Shown: in pieces, positions 1-9,705 of the stretch
Numbering within the stretch: position 1 is the stretch's first letter
Layout: each line of letters opens with the position of its first letter
Assembly: GCA_032718475.1 (NCBI GenBank)
Contig: JAUCBJ010005441.1
Coordinates: 34,251-98,250, forward strand
Origin: Nemertoderma westbladi
Taxonomy: Eukaryota; Xenacoelomorpha; Nemertodermatida; Nemertodermatidae
DNA length: 64,000 nucleotides
Direction of reading: 5' to 3'
Notes under the pieces: model-generated
Database searches by the model: none
Told to the model about the DNA's origin: nothing
What the model saw: the letters and a program-made list of their open reading frames with translations, nothing else
Position numbers and translations under genes: made by a program

Positions 1-1
1 G

Positions 2-265
2 TTTACAGGGAGCGCGGAAAGAAGGACGGGACCAACAGCTCGGAAGGGAGAAGGCCAGTTTGGAGGCTGTGCTGGACGAGTTCCCACAGGCCCGCCGTCG
101 GAGACGGTCGAGCGCGCTGCCAACTTCCGCTCCAGTGGGTGGATTTCTTCCCTCCCGATAGCCGAACACCAACTTGATCTCTCCCCCATGGAGTTCCGGG
201 ATGCGCTGGCGATCCGGTACTGCCGAGTCGGTGCGACGGGTGCGGGGCGGGGCCACCTTCGATTT
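2..265 (+). pseudogene. 3' fragment of a retroelement protein (C-terminal region)
   Basis: A GC-rich stretch, unlike the AT-rich DNA after it, is open in the frame starting at base 2 and runs off the left edge. Around bases 134-220 it reads SSGWISSLPIAEHQ, then SPMEFRDALAIRY. This resembles the conserved block (Trp-Leu...Pro-Leu, then Phe-Arg-Asp-Ala-Leu...Leu-Arg-Tyr) found just before a Cys-rich tail in many invertebrate reverse-transcriptase-encoding repeats. The Cys-rich tail expected next is not intact; the similarity stops near base 265 where the composition changes abruptly. I infer a truncated retroelement copy. The family assignment is from memory of the motif only, so confidence is modest. 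Confidence 0.35.
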
Positions 266-654
266 AAAGTAATTAATCATGTCCATTCTGTTGAAATTTG
301 TACAGTATGAGGTTCACATAATTTTGACTCTTGTCGCTGAAACTCTTCCACGAATAATGATGGATTGAAATAATTCTTCCACATATTTGCTACTGTAAAT
401 GTTGCTTATGATATAAATATCATTCTCCACCACCAATTGTCATCCTACAGTAAACTGTGCCCACATATCCCAGAGCACAACAGAACCCTTGCCCTTGGAT
501 TATATTTACAAGCCCTGCCCAGCTTACTGATCAATGCCCATTCAGAAAATAATCGTACAAATAATCGAGACACATCAATGAATCCGTACTTCGGTTGAGC
601 GTTTAGATTTGTCATTCCAATATATTTGTCAAACCTAAAAAATAATACTGTTGG
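266..654. other. Gene-free AT-rich spacer
   Basis: No open frame of note, no RNA gene and no obvious repeat is visible between the retroelement fragment and the satellite array. Confidence 0.6.
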
Positions 655-2135
655 GATTAGACACTTGCGTTCTGTATATATTGTGGTAATTAGACATTAG
701 TGAAGTCTTGTGGTAATTAGACACTGAGTATTAATAACTACTACCGTACTGTATATTGTGGTAATTAGACACTTGCGTTCTGTATATTGTGGTAATTAGA
801 TGCAGTGTAGTCTTGTGGTAAATAGACACTTGAGTTCTGTATATTGTGGTAATTAGATGTCATTGTTAAATAATATTGTGGTAATTAGATGCAGTGTAGT
901 CTTGTGGCTAAATAGACACTTGAGTTCTGTATATTGTGGTAATTAGATGCCATTGTAAAATAATATTGTGGTAATTAGATGCAGTGTAGTCTTGTGGTAA
1001 ATAGACACTTGCGTTCTGTATATTGTGGTAATTAGACGCCATTGTAAAATAATATTGTGGTAATTAGATGCAGTGTAGTCTTGTGGTAAATAGACACTTG
1101 CGTTCTATATATTGTGGTAATTAGATGCCAATGTAAAATAAAAAATAATATTGTGGTAATTAGATGCCATTGTAAAATAATATTGTGGTAATTAGATGCA
1201 GTGTAGTCTTGTGGTAAATAGACACTTGAGTTCTGTATATTGTGGTAATTAGATGCCAATGTAAAATAATATTGTGGTAATTAGATGCAGTGTAGTCTTG
1301 TGGTAAATAGACACTTGAGTTCTGTATATTGTGGTAATTAGATGCCATTGTAAAATAATATTGTGGTAATTAGATGCAGTGTAGTCTTGTGGTAAATAGA
1401 CACTTGCGTTCTATATATTGTGGTAATTAGATGCCAATGTAAAATAATATTGTGGTAATTAGATGCAGTGTAGTCTTGTGGTAAATAGACACTTGAGTTC
1501 TGTATATTGTGGTAATTAGATGCCATTGTAAAATAATATTGTGGTAATTAGATGCAGTGTAGTCTTGTGGTAAATAGACACTTGCGTTCTATATATTGTG
1601 GTAATTAGACGCCATTGTAAAATAATATTGTGGTAATTAGATGCAGTGTAGTCTTGTGGTAAATAGACACTTGCGTTCTATATATTGTGGTAATTAGATG
1701 CCAATGTAAAATAAAAAATAATATTGTGGTAATTAGATGCCATTGTAAAATAATATTGTGGTAATTAGATGCAGTGTAGTCTTGTGGTAAATAGACACTT
1801 GCATTCTGTATATTGTGGTAATTAGATGCCAATGTAAAATAATATTGTGGTAATTAGATGCAGTGTAGTCTTGTGGTAAATAGACACTTGAGTTCTGTAT
1901 ATTGTGGTAATTAGATGCCAATGTAAAATAATATTGTGGTAATTAGATGCAGTGTAGTCTTGTGGTAAATAGACACTTGAGTTCTGTATATTGTGGTAAT
2001 TAGATGCCAATGTAAAATAATATTGTGGTAATTAGTTGCAGTGTAGTGTAGTCTTGTGGTAAATAGACACTTGAGTTCTGTATATTGTGGTAATTAGATA
2101 CAAATGTAAAATAATATTGTGGTAATTAGATGCCT
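655..2135. repeat. Satellite array, 89-bp unit built from TGTGGTAATTAGA-type subunits
   Basis: The 13-mer TGTGGTAATTAGA and close variants recur throughout. From about 840 they are organised into an 89-bp unit made of three pieces: one ending GATGCAGTGTAGTC, one TGTGGTAAATAGACAC, and one GATGCCAATGTAAAATAATA. Some units carry an extra AAAAATAA insertion or a doubled third piece, for example near 1141 and 1712. Short minus-strand open frames of 62-75 codons occur across the array, but their ends repeat with the array itself and they are not credible genes. Left of 840 the units are more diverged, as expected at the edge of an array. Confidence 0.9.
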
Positions 2136-2240
2136 CTATCGAATTGTTGGGGTAGATTGCGGTAGATTGTGGTAGATTGGGGTAGATTGTGGTAGGTTGG
2201 GGTAGATTGTGGTAGGTTGGGGTAGGTTGGGGTAATTAGT
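2136..2240 (+). repeat. Short G/T-rich minisatellite (GGGGTAGATTGTGGTAG)
   Basis: About ten degenerate copies of a TTGGGGTAGATTGTGGTAG-like unit abut the right edge of the 89-bp satellite. The strand is rich in GGGGTAG runs. It looks like secondary expansion of the TGTGGTA core of the neighbouring satellite. Confidence 0.7.
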
Positions 2241-5089
2241 AGGACCCGTCTGGCTATATTAATAACATAACAACATAACATTAATCAGTTACAGAGTTAG
2301 GCATGATTCAGTAATTCATATCTGAATACTGGAATATTAAATTAAACTGTTAAATACATGGCAGCATGGGCAGATGGGTAGCGGGTAGGTAGCAACTTAG
2401 AACTTATGTACCGCGCCAGACTGGAATCAATACACTTTGCGCCGGATTAATCCGGCGCGCTTTACAATAAAAGCGCGCCAATGTGGTGCGTGGCGCGCTC
2501 GAAAATCGTAAAGCGCACCAGCTTTGGCGAGTGGCACTCCCAAAAATAAAAAGCGGCGCTGATTTGTTGGTTCATCAACAATTACCAAAGTGCCTTAAAA
2601 ATTGCAATTGCTGTTTAAAAATTTCGGCTCGCTTCTGCCTGTCTGCGCTTCGCTCGCCATTATTTTTTTCTGTTGTAATACAGTAATACTGTAATATGTC
2701 TGCTGTACAGGGACACGTACAGCAGTGCTGACATTGGCAGACTGGTTAGACTCCTTCAAAATTTAAATTGCATTGGCGCGGCGCTCTTCAAAATTGTTTC
2801 AATGTTCGGCGCGCTTAAAAATTTCGTTGGCATGGGGTTTGCTTCAAAATTGCATCAGTCAGTCAGTGCGCGGCGCGCATACAAATTGGTCGGCGCGTTG
2901 TCCGGCGCACTTTTTGGATGGATTCCATACGGGTGTACCGGTAATGTTATAATTTTATTGTTGTGCCGGTACCGGTACCTATGACTGTATGACTTAGCCT
3001 ATTTTGACCAGCCAGCCAGCTGCCAGCTAATCGTAATCGAGCATCGAGAGGGGGGTGAGCTGAGCAGTGAGCACGCCTTTCAGCCTTTGCCTTGTCCAGT
3101 TGCCTCTGTCACTGTCTGTCTGTCTGTCTGCTTCTATGTATACTGGTATAGCCTTGCTGCCTTCAGGCCTTGGCACTTACTGACATAAGCGCTTGGATAT
3201 AGCCAGACAGCCAGATAGGCCTAGTGAATAAGTCAGTAGGCCCTAAGTCATTTGGAAATATTATTTTCAATAAGGCAATATTGCTATTTCCGCTTCGCGC
3301 AGCACTTCTGTCAGTCTGGCACTGGCAGTACCAATAGTAGGCCTACCATTCATACTGCCATAGCCTAGGCTGCTACGCCTACACCATAAACGAGGTGTAC
3401 ATGGCTGCATGGCTGCATGTACAGATGTACATGTACAGATGTACGTAGACTGGCAGACTGGTTAGTGCGTTAGTGGTTACGGTTACACAAAAAAATGAAT
3501 ATAAAGTCTGATGAAAGTACCGGTATGTTCTGACATTTTGATGTTACCATACAGCTGACAGCGTACACTGGCAGACTGATTAGCTAATTAGCTGTAGCCT
3601 GGTAGCGGTACTCACTGACACAGGCAGACAGGTACCTTTACCTATCGCTATCAGCCTACCTGAATGAATACCTAGGCCTATCTGCCTATAGCTACACCTG
3701 CCAGCCTAGATACCGAAAGTGGGACAAACTGGCAGACCAGTGGAATTTTCACTCCCCATGCAAAATCACTTCCCGGTTAAAATTCCCTAGTGTATTCTCA
3801 CCCCCGGGCAGCCGGGGTGTATGGTATTTTCCCAAGTGTATTTTAACTGTTTAACCCCCTCCAGTGAAAACTCAACTCACCCCTGGGGCATTTATCAATT
3901 TTCACTCTGCAGCTCTGTACAAATATATGCCCGGTTAAATTTCCCGAGCAGCCGAGTGTATTCTCACTCACTCCCGGTGTATTTTTGTTGTATCTTTTAC
4001 AGTAGGCCTATTTTTCTACACCATGTCCTGGAATATAGTATCGTTATTCAGATACAATATAATAAGATATAATAGATATAATAATAATACCAATAATAAT
4101 CGTATCGTAAATCTATTATTTGTCCACATAATAAGACAGCGGGATTTCATTCACATAAATATTGTAAATTTATAAAATATACATACATTACATACAAATA
4201 CAACATTACATATTTACCGTTACCGGTAGAGTAGAGCACAATAATTCATTCACTTCGCTGAAACTGAAAGTAAAATAACTTGCAATCTAAATGTTTGTTA
4301 ACCCAATAGGCAAACCGGTCCATGAAAACAACATCTGAATATCGTCTGAATGATGAATTACTTTCAGTTTCAAGGATGCTCAAACATACAGTAGCTGTAT
4401 GTGTAAGCCTATACGTGTATACCGGTATACAAAGACAAACCAGCCAGCAGCTATCCACCGAATACCAACAGTAATACAATATAATAATATTGAATGTCAT
4501 TGATGGGAGAAGTGGCCTTCCAATCAGAGCCCTTGAATTAGTTGCTTCATGGCAAATATAAATCTATTAGAAATTACTAATACCGTAATTTCAAATGCTG
4601 GCGGGCCATTTAATTCTTAAGAAACAAGACTGTATGTTGTTAGTATAATGTCAGATTAAGTGTACACCACCTACTGGCTACTATAGAAGAAACATTACAC
4701 ATTATGTTTCACCCAAAATTTCACCTTTTTGTTTTTTATTGTGTTAAAATTAACGCAAATAGCAATCTTGTGTTTATTGGATTTCAAAAATTTATTTTAT
4801 TTAAAGTATAAAATCAAGTGAAAGGAGCGCTGTTTTATAACAGAAACAATAAATTAACATTATTTCATGTGCGACCAATTGCTCTGAAGATCGGTGGCGG
4901 GTTCATGGTTGGTATACACTAGCGTTTCATTGTAGTGAGTGGTTTAAGACAGCAAAGTACTTTAGTAGGATTGAGCACAGCGGCAGTAGATGATGGTAGC
5001 GACTGATGGGCGGCCATGAAGACGTAAATTGCGGACATACAAGGTATCAGGTATATTTCCAGGTTTAGCTTTTTCCTGACCCTCTAGCG
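2241..5089. other. Gene-free region with GGCGCG-rich segment and palindromic 6-8-mers
   Basis: Between 2430 and 2930 GCGCGCC/GGCGCG words are unusually frequent, spaced by AT-rich DNA, suggesting an old dispersed repeat. From about 3000 to 4500 the palindromes AGGCCT, ACCGGT and GGTACC recur. Open frames of 60-84 codons here have no recognisable domains, and I do not call them genes. A CTGTCTGTCTGTCTG run lies at about 3110-3130. Confidence 0.5.
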
Positions 5090-5157
5090 GAATAGTTAAA
5101 GCGTCAGACTTCCAACTCGGAGGTCACCAGTTCGATTCCACCTGGACGTCATTGTCG
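5086..5157 (+). tRNA. tRNA-like sequence, decayed (possible SINE head or tRNA pseudogene)
   Basis: A box-A-like segment (TAGCGGAATAGTTAAAGCG) is followed at tRNA spacing by a box-B-like segment (AGTTCGATTCC). Between them is a CTTCCAA loop that would place TCC at the anticodon position. The acceptor strands pair poorly and the anticodon stem has mismatches, so a working tRNA is unlikely. It could be a tRNA pseudogene or the head of a tRNA-derived SINE. I did not find a second copy of the downstream sequence in the window. Confidence 0.35.
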
Positions 5158-5367
5158 ACTTTGCAAAAGCTGTGCCCAACGAAAGTTGTAATAACATGAT
5201 ACCACTCATTCACCCAAAACATCAATAATGAATTATAAGACTTTATGTTGTTATATTTCACTTTCCAATATTCTCCCATGTGAAAAATACCCTTCAAATA
5301 ATTTGTGGTGATGTGAAAGAATTGAAACTGACATCGGAAATGAAATTACAACCACGAAAACCCCCGC

Positions 5368-6137
5368 TACTGTGGCTGAATTCTTCCATTTTAATTTCCA
5401 TTTCAATAATTTATAGTCGGCCATAAATTTAATCAAACAAACGCATGTGATTGGTGGTAAGAAAGTTTGTAAATGTAGAGCTAGCCACGAAGTTTTGGAG
5501 TCTTGGCGCATTGACACTGTTAGGGTGGGTGGGTAAATAATTGCAATTAGTTGTCGTCGTTGTTGCCGTTGTTGTCGTCGTCTGCGTTAACATTTTGAAT
5601 AGGGCACGGTATTGTCTTACTTAAGATGGGGTAGAAATAAAGACTCATTACCCAACCAAACAACCACCAACCCAAATGGCTTCAGCTTGTCCCACCCCAT
5701 CTCAGTGTCATAGGTAATTGGGACCTTAGTTTATATATAGGGGCCCTAATCCAGGACAACCAATAGTTCTATCCCTTATCTGCCAAGTTTCAGCTTGAAC
5801 GAATTAAAAGCAAAGAAATGGTAGGATATTTAATGGTTAGACATGTAGCTCTCTAGCGGGAGACTGTTGAACTAATGGTGTCTGAAAGACTCAAAAAATC
5901 TTAACTTTTGGTCTCATTGATTAATGCCTACAAATTTTCCAAGTTGCCATTACTGACACACACAGTATCAGTTCGCTAAGGCTCCTCCAACTTCGTGGCT
6001 CGCCCCAAATTTACTGACTCTATTCTATTCGCTTACTTCTAAACCACCAATCACATGCGTTTCTTGGCTTGAATTTATGGTCGACTATAAATTATTCATT
6101 TTTTTTAATTGGCACAATTCAGCCACCGTACCCAGAA
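5368..6137. mobile_element. Inverted-repeat element (MITE-like), about 770 bp
   Basis: The segment 5370-5465 reappears inverted at about 6041-6135. Both arms contain the words GCATGTGATTGGTGG and AATTTATGGTCGACTATAAA (with small changes), plus a GTGGCTGAATT/AATTCAGCCAC end. The arms are diverged, so this is an old insertion. The interior has no coding sequence. No clear target duplication was found. Confidence 0.55.
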
Positions 6138-6394
6138 ACTTTTTAAAAGTTTCTTTAAAAAGTATCTTTGTACCTTAAGACCTTTACTTGCTCTCTGTTA
6201 ATTTTAATTATGTTTACACGTCTGGGTTCTCTAATTCTGATAAACTCAATGAAGTAAACCGCGATTGGTTTCCATAGTTGTCGGTGTACTATGGGATTCT
6301 CGTTTATGCTACTACTATATGGCATACTTTTAGTATTAAAACCCCATTTTATTATTCACTCATATTTTTTTAAGGAAAATAATTATGTACTCTT

Positions 6395-7010
6395 ATTTTT
6401 ATATGTGTAACTAATTTAATTGCATTATGTTCTCATTTTAAAATGAGTACACCTATAATTCGGGAAATTTTGCAATTTTGTACTCATATTTTTATAAGAG
6501 TCACTAATTCAAAGAATTATGTTCTCATTTTAAAATGAGTACACCTATAATTCGGGAAATTTTTCAATTTTGTACTCATATTTTTATAAGAGTCACTAAT
6601 TCAAAGAATTATGTTCTCATTTTAAAATGAGTACACCATTAATTCGGAACATCTTTCAATTTTGTACTCATATTTTTATAAGAGTCACTAATTCAAAGAA
6701 TTATGTACTCATTTTAAAATGAGTACACCATTAATTCGGAAAACCTTGCAATTTTGTACTCATATTTTAGCCAATCGCGAATTTGCGCCTCATCTTTTAA
6801 TAATTGTCACCCATCTTTTAACCAATCACGAATTTGCGCCTCATCTTCGAATAATTGCCACCCATCTTTTAGCCAATCGCGAATTTGCGCCTCATCTTTG
6901 AAAATATGTCACCCATCTTTTAACCAATCACGAATTTGCGCCTCATCTTCGAATAATTGCCACCCATCTTTTAGCCAATCATTGATAAGGCCTTTCTCCA
7001 CTGTTGTAAA
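6395..7010. repeat. Left subterminal repeat arrays (92-bp and 51-bp units)
   Basis: First come about four 92-bp units, each containing the 16-bp palindrome CTCATTTTAAAATGAG and the word TTTTATAAGAGTCACTAATT. Then come about five 51-bp units, each containing CCAATC(G/A)CGAATTTGCGCC followed by TCATCTT. Because 51 is a multiple of three, two overlapping frames stay open across the second array; they are not genes. The same arrays appear inverted at the right end. Repeats in this position are typical transposase binding sites, and the CCAAT words could also act in a promoter; both roles are inference. Confidence 0.85.
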
Positions 7011-7672
7011 GAAGTATAAAGGGTGAATCGGACTACTGTTGAAATCATATGGTTTCTGTGATAGCATATGAGAACGACGGTACATAAAGTTGCTGCACTG
7101 GCTATCGAGAGTTTAAGATTTACTAGTGGATGTGGGTGATTGGGTCTGTAAAAGTGGGCATAACATAAATGATTACTAGGCCTAAGTTGTATTGCCGTCA
7201 TTAGTATCTTAGTCACTATTATTTACTTACAGTAATGTAGTTAGTGTTTCTAAGTTTCCAAAATTTTAATTGAGAAAAATACATTACTATATTGTAATTA
7301 CTCATATTGTATTATTATTACTATCATACTTTATCAATAAAGATAAGTACAGAGATAGCGGAGTCAAGATACAGGAAAGTAGAGTTTAGTTAAGTGTAAT
7401 CTACAAAACATTATTAAATACAATGTTAATACAAGTAAGTTGTATCTAAGAAGCAAAACATTAAACCGGTAATATTTCTGACCAGTTGTTACACGAGCTT
7501 AGTTGCATTCGCACATTTTCAGAAGTGAACATAGAGTTACAATAGAAACTAATTTTTTATCCTATTTTGGAACTAATTCTGACATTAGGCCATGTAATCT
7601 GGTACTGATATACTGTATACAGTGTAGACTATACATAACATTTGTGTAGCTTAGAGCTTATCATAATTCGTT
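7011..7672. other. Upstream region of the HECT-like gene inside the transposon
   Basis: About 660 bp of AT-rich DNA between the left repeat arrays and the first ATG of the HECT-like gene. Likely promoter and 5' UTR. No convincing TATA box or intron could be fixed by eye. Confidence 0.4.
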
Positions 7673-9160
7673 GTGTTTGGAATGGACCAAGAACAGCGTC
7701 GCTGCTGTAATTTACTTTATGGCGATGATAATATTTATTGCACAAGATGTGGACACCGTTTACAACAGTTGTCAGTGCCTCAACATCCTGTAGTTGATCT
7801 TACAACAACGACGACGTCTACGAGTAATCAGAATTGGTCGTTAGTTAACCCTAATGGTAGTGGACCTGGACAGTTACAATTTCCAAACACTCAAAACATT
7901 AACAGGCCAAGGCGCCCAGCAGAGCTTATAGAGGAATTGAATGCTACATTTGCTCCTTATGGTAGTGGAAGATCTACAGGATTGTCAGGACATATCAGTC
8001 GTCGGTCATCGAGTTCGAGTGGTAATCGAAGGACATTACCGACAGTGTCAACTAGTGGTAGTCGATCAAGTGGTAGGCCGCGTTCCTCCTCTGTAACGAA
8101 GTCAGTCATTGTTATCAGAACAGAAGAAGGCGATACTCGAGTTTGTAAAGATACCATTATTAAACAATGCATGGTAACATATACTGACAATTCCACTCAA
8201 GAAGAAGTGCGGTCAGTAATTATGAATTCATTATTAGCACCACCGTCATGCAATTCTGACTTTGAGTTTATTAAAGTTTTCAATAAATCAATTCTACCCC
8301 TATCTGTGTCTGATAACTTTATATTTAATGGCCAGGCACTTAAATCGATTTATCCTAGAGATAAACCAATATATGTTCGGATTGAAAATAGAAGCAGCAA
8401 TGAGTCCACTGATATAGTCCCAACTACGATTTCCGAGAATGATACATTACCAACAACATTTTTGCAGGGGCAGGCAACCGTTGCGGAACATATCCCAATA
8501 ACTTCCCCGCAAGTCATTAATAGAGAAGCCATACAAATATATTATGATTCCATGTTAGTGGACGACTCTTCCGATGATGAATGTAATGAGAGAGACATGA
8601 ATATAGCTCCATCCGGCAATATGGAAGGCATTATTGATGATGCACGCAATTGGAAATTAAGAAAGGAAGACTTGGCTGTTTTGAAGAATTTGCAGCATTA
8701 CTATGAGTACGACGACACAATGCCAGGATACATAGATGTTGATCTTCTGCAAAAGATATTAATCCGCAGGAGAAAACTAATGGATGATGTAATAGAAAAG
8801 GTGCATAATCTTAACCCTGGAGAGGGTATTGTGGTAACATTTTCACGAGAGTCCGGTTGCGACCAAGGTGGCCTACGTCGTGATATGTTTGGTACATTTA
8901 TTAATGCTTTAAGTAATTCCGCACTGTTTTCGAATATTGATGGATTAATAATACCCTCCGTAGCTGATATATCTAAGGTGGCCAATGGTCAATTTAGGGC
9001 ATTAGGAAAAGTGTTGGCTATTGCAATTATACATGGCGAGCTTGTTATTGGCATAATTCACCCTTTAGTTGGGCGATATATTGCATATAATGGCCAGGAT
9101 GTTGGTTGTCTAGAATTTCTAGAATTGATTCACGAAGTTCCGGAAGTAATTACCAATTAG
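7673..9160 (+). CDS. HECT-domain-like (G2E3-like) passenger protein, interrupted
   Basis: The 495-codon frame begins with a Cys-rich stretch (CCN...YCTRCGHRL, residues 11-30) that looks like a small zinc ribbon. It continues through a Ser/Thr/Arg-rich linker and a domain of unknown function (about 145-250). It ends with the N-terminal lobe of a HECT ubiquitin-ligase domain from about residue 360: RRRKLMDDVIEKVH, then GCDQGGLRRDMF and FRALGKVLAIAIIHG. This arrangement matches the large animal group of G2E3-like HECT proteins that are often linked to transposons. A TAG at 9158-9160 stops it inside the HECT domain. The same frame reopens at once and continues to 9409 (separate entry). The C-lobe with the catalytic cysteine is not present in either part. 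Function as a ligase is therefore doubtful; it could act as a binding or dominant form, or be decayed. Confidence 0.75.
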   Translation: MFGMDQEQRRCCNLLYGDDNIYCTRCGHRLQQLSVPQHPVVDLTTTTTSTSNQNWSLVNPNGSGPGQLQFPNTQNINRPRRPAELIEELNATFAPYGSGRSTGLSGHISRRSSSSSGNRRTLPTVSTSGSRSSGRPRSSSVTKSVIVIRTEEGDTRVCKDTIIKQCMVTYTDNSTQEEVRSVIMNSLLAPPSCNSDFEFIKVFNKSILPLSVSDNFIFNGQALKSIYPRDKPIYVRIENRSSNESTDIVPTTISENDTLPTTFLQGQATVAEHIPITSPQVINREAIQIYYDSMLVDDSSDDECNERDMNIAPSGNMEGIIDDARNWKLRKEDLAVLKNLQHYYEYDDTMPGYIDVDLLQKILIRRRKLMDDVIEKVHNLNPGEGIVVTFSRESGCDQGGLRRDMFGTFINALSNSALFSNIDGLIIPSVADISKVANGQFRALGKVLAIAIIHGELVIGIIHPLVGRYIAYNGQDVGCLEFLELIHEVPEVITN

Positions 9161-9409
9161 TTACAAGGAAACATCACAGACGAATTGCGATACAAGTCCT
9201 CCGAAATGGGATTGATTATGATTGAAGCGAATATTACTCGCAGTGATTTAAGTCTGCGTAAGTTTGCAGAGTTGTTTCTGAAGTCGTTACTAATATTCAA
9301 TAAAGGCGCTATAGATTCTCTGAAAGAAGGAATTCTGCCAATTCTGTCCACAAAAGATTTTATAAGTCACCTTATCTATAAAGTCCTTTCTTGTTCCCCG
9401 GAAATATAG
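9161..9409 (+). pseudogene. Continuation of HECT-like frame after in-frame TAG
   Basis: This 82-codon stretch is in the same frame as the preceding gene and follows its TAG directly. It reads KFAELFLKSLLIFNKGAIDS and SLKEGILPIL, matching the helical part of G2E3-type HECT domains that precedes the C-lobe. It ends with TAG at 9407-9409. No HECT C-lobe (Thr-Cys motif) follows on this strand before the transposase, so the domain is incomplete even with read-through. An unrecognised intron leading to a further exon is possible but none is obvious. Confidence 0.65.
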
Positions 9410-9705
9410 CACAGGTTAAAAAATAAAAAATAGCACAGGTTAAACTTCCATAATCAATTTTGATTGATAATCATCAATCATCAATTAAAAGTATTAGTTA
9501 AATAGGGAACAGTTCCGTATGTGCCAACATTTTCGTTGTTTTTTTTTCAACAAATTTTCATGCTTAGAAGTTTGCCTCGTCCCTCTTACTTACATTTATA
9601 CCCGTCCGTCCCATGAGGTAATAACAGAAAATTGGTTGCGAAATAGCTGGAAATAATATAAAATTATTATAAACTAAAAATCGATACAAAAAATAACTAG
9701 TATCG
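9410..9705. other. Short spacer between convergent transposon genes
   Basis: AT-rich DNA where the two 3' UTRs meet. It contains a small tandem duplication of AAAAATAGCACAGGTTAAA and inverted TGATT/AATCA words around 9450-9485. Nothing coding is seen. Confidence 0.5.

Noticed and set aside
1032-2010. Minus-strand frames of 62-75 codons with near-identical peptides
   Set aside because: They restate the 89-bp satellite; starts and stops recur with the repeat and there is no gene-like signal.
655-2135. CRISPR-like array
   Set aside because: Repeats are directly abutting satellite units with no unique spacers, in a eukaryotic genome.
6719-7026. Overlapping plus-strand frames with a 17-residue repeated peptide, mirrored at 11653-11876
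   Set aside because: They result from the 51-bp subterminal repeat, whose length is a multiple of three, and they lie in the transposon ends in both orientations.
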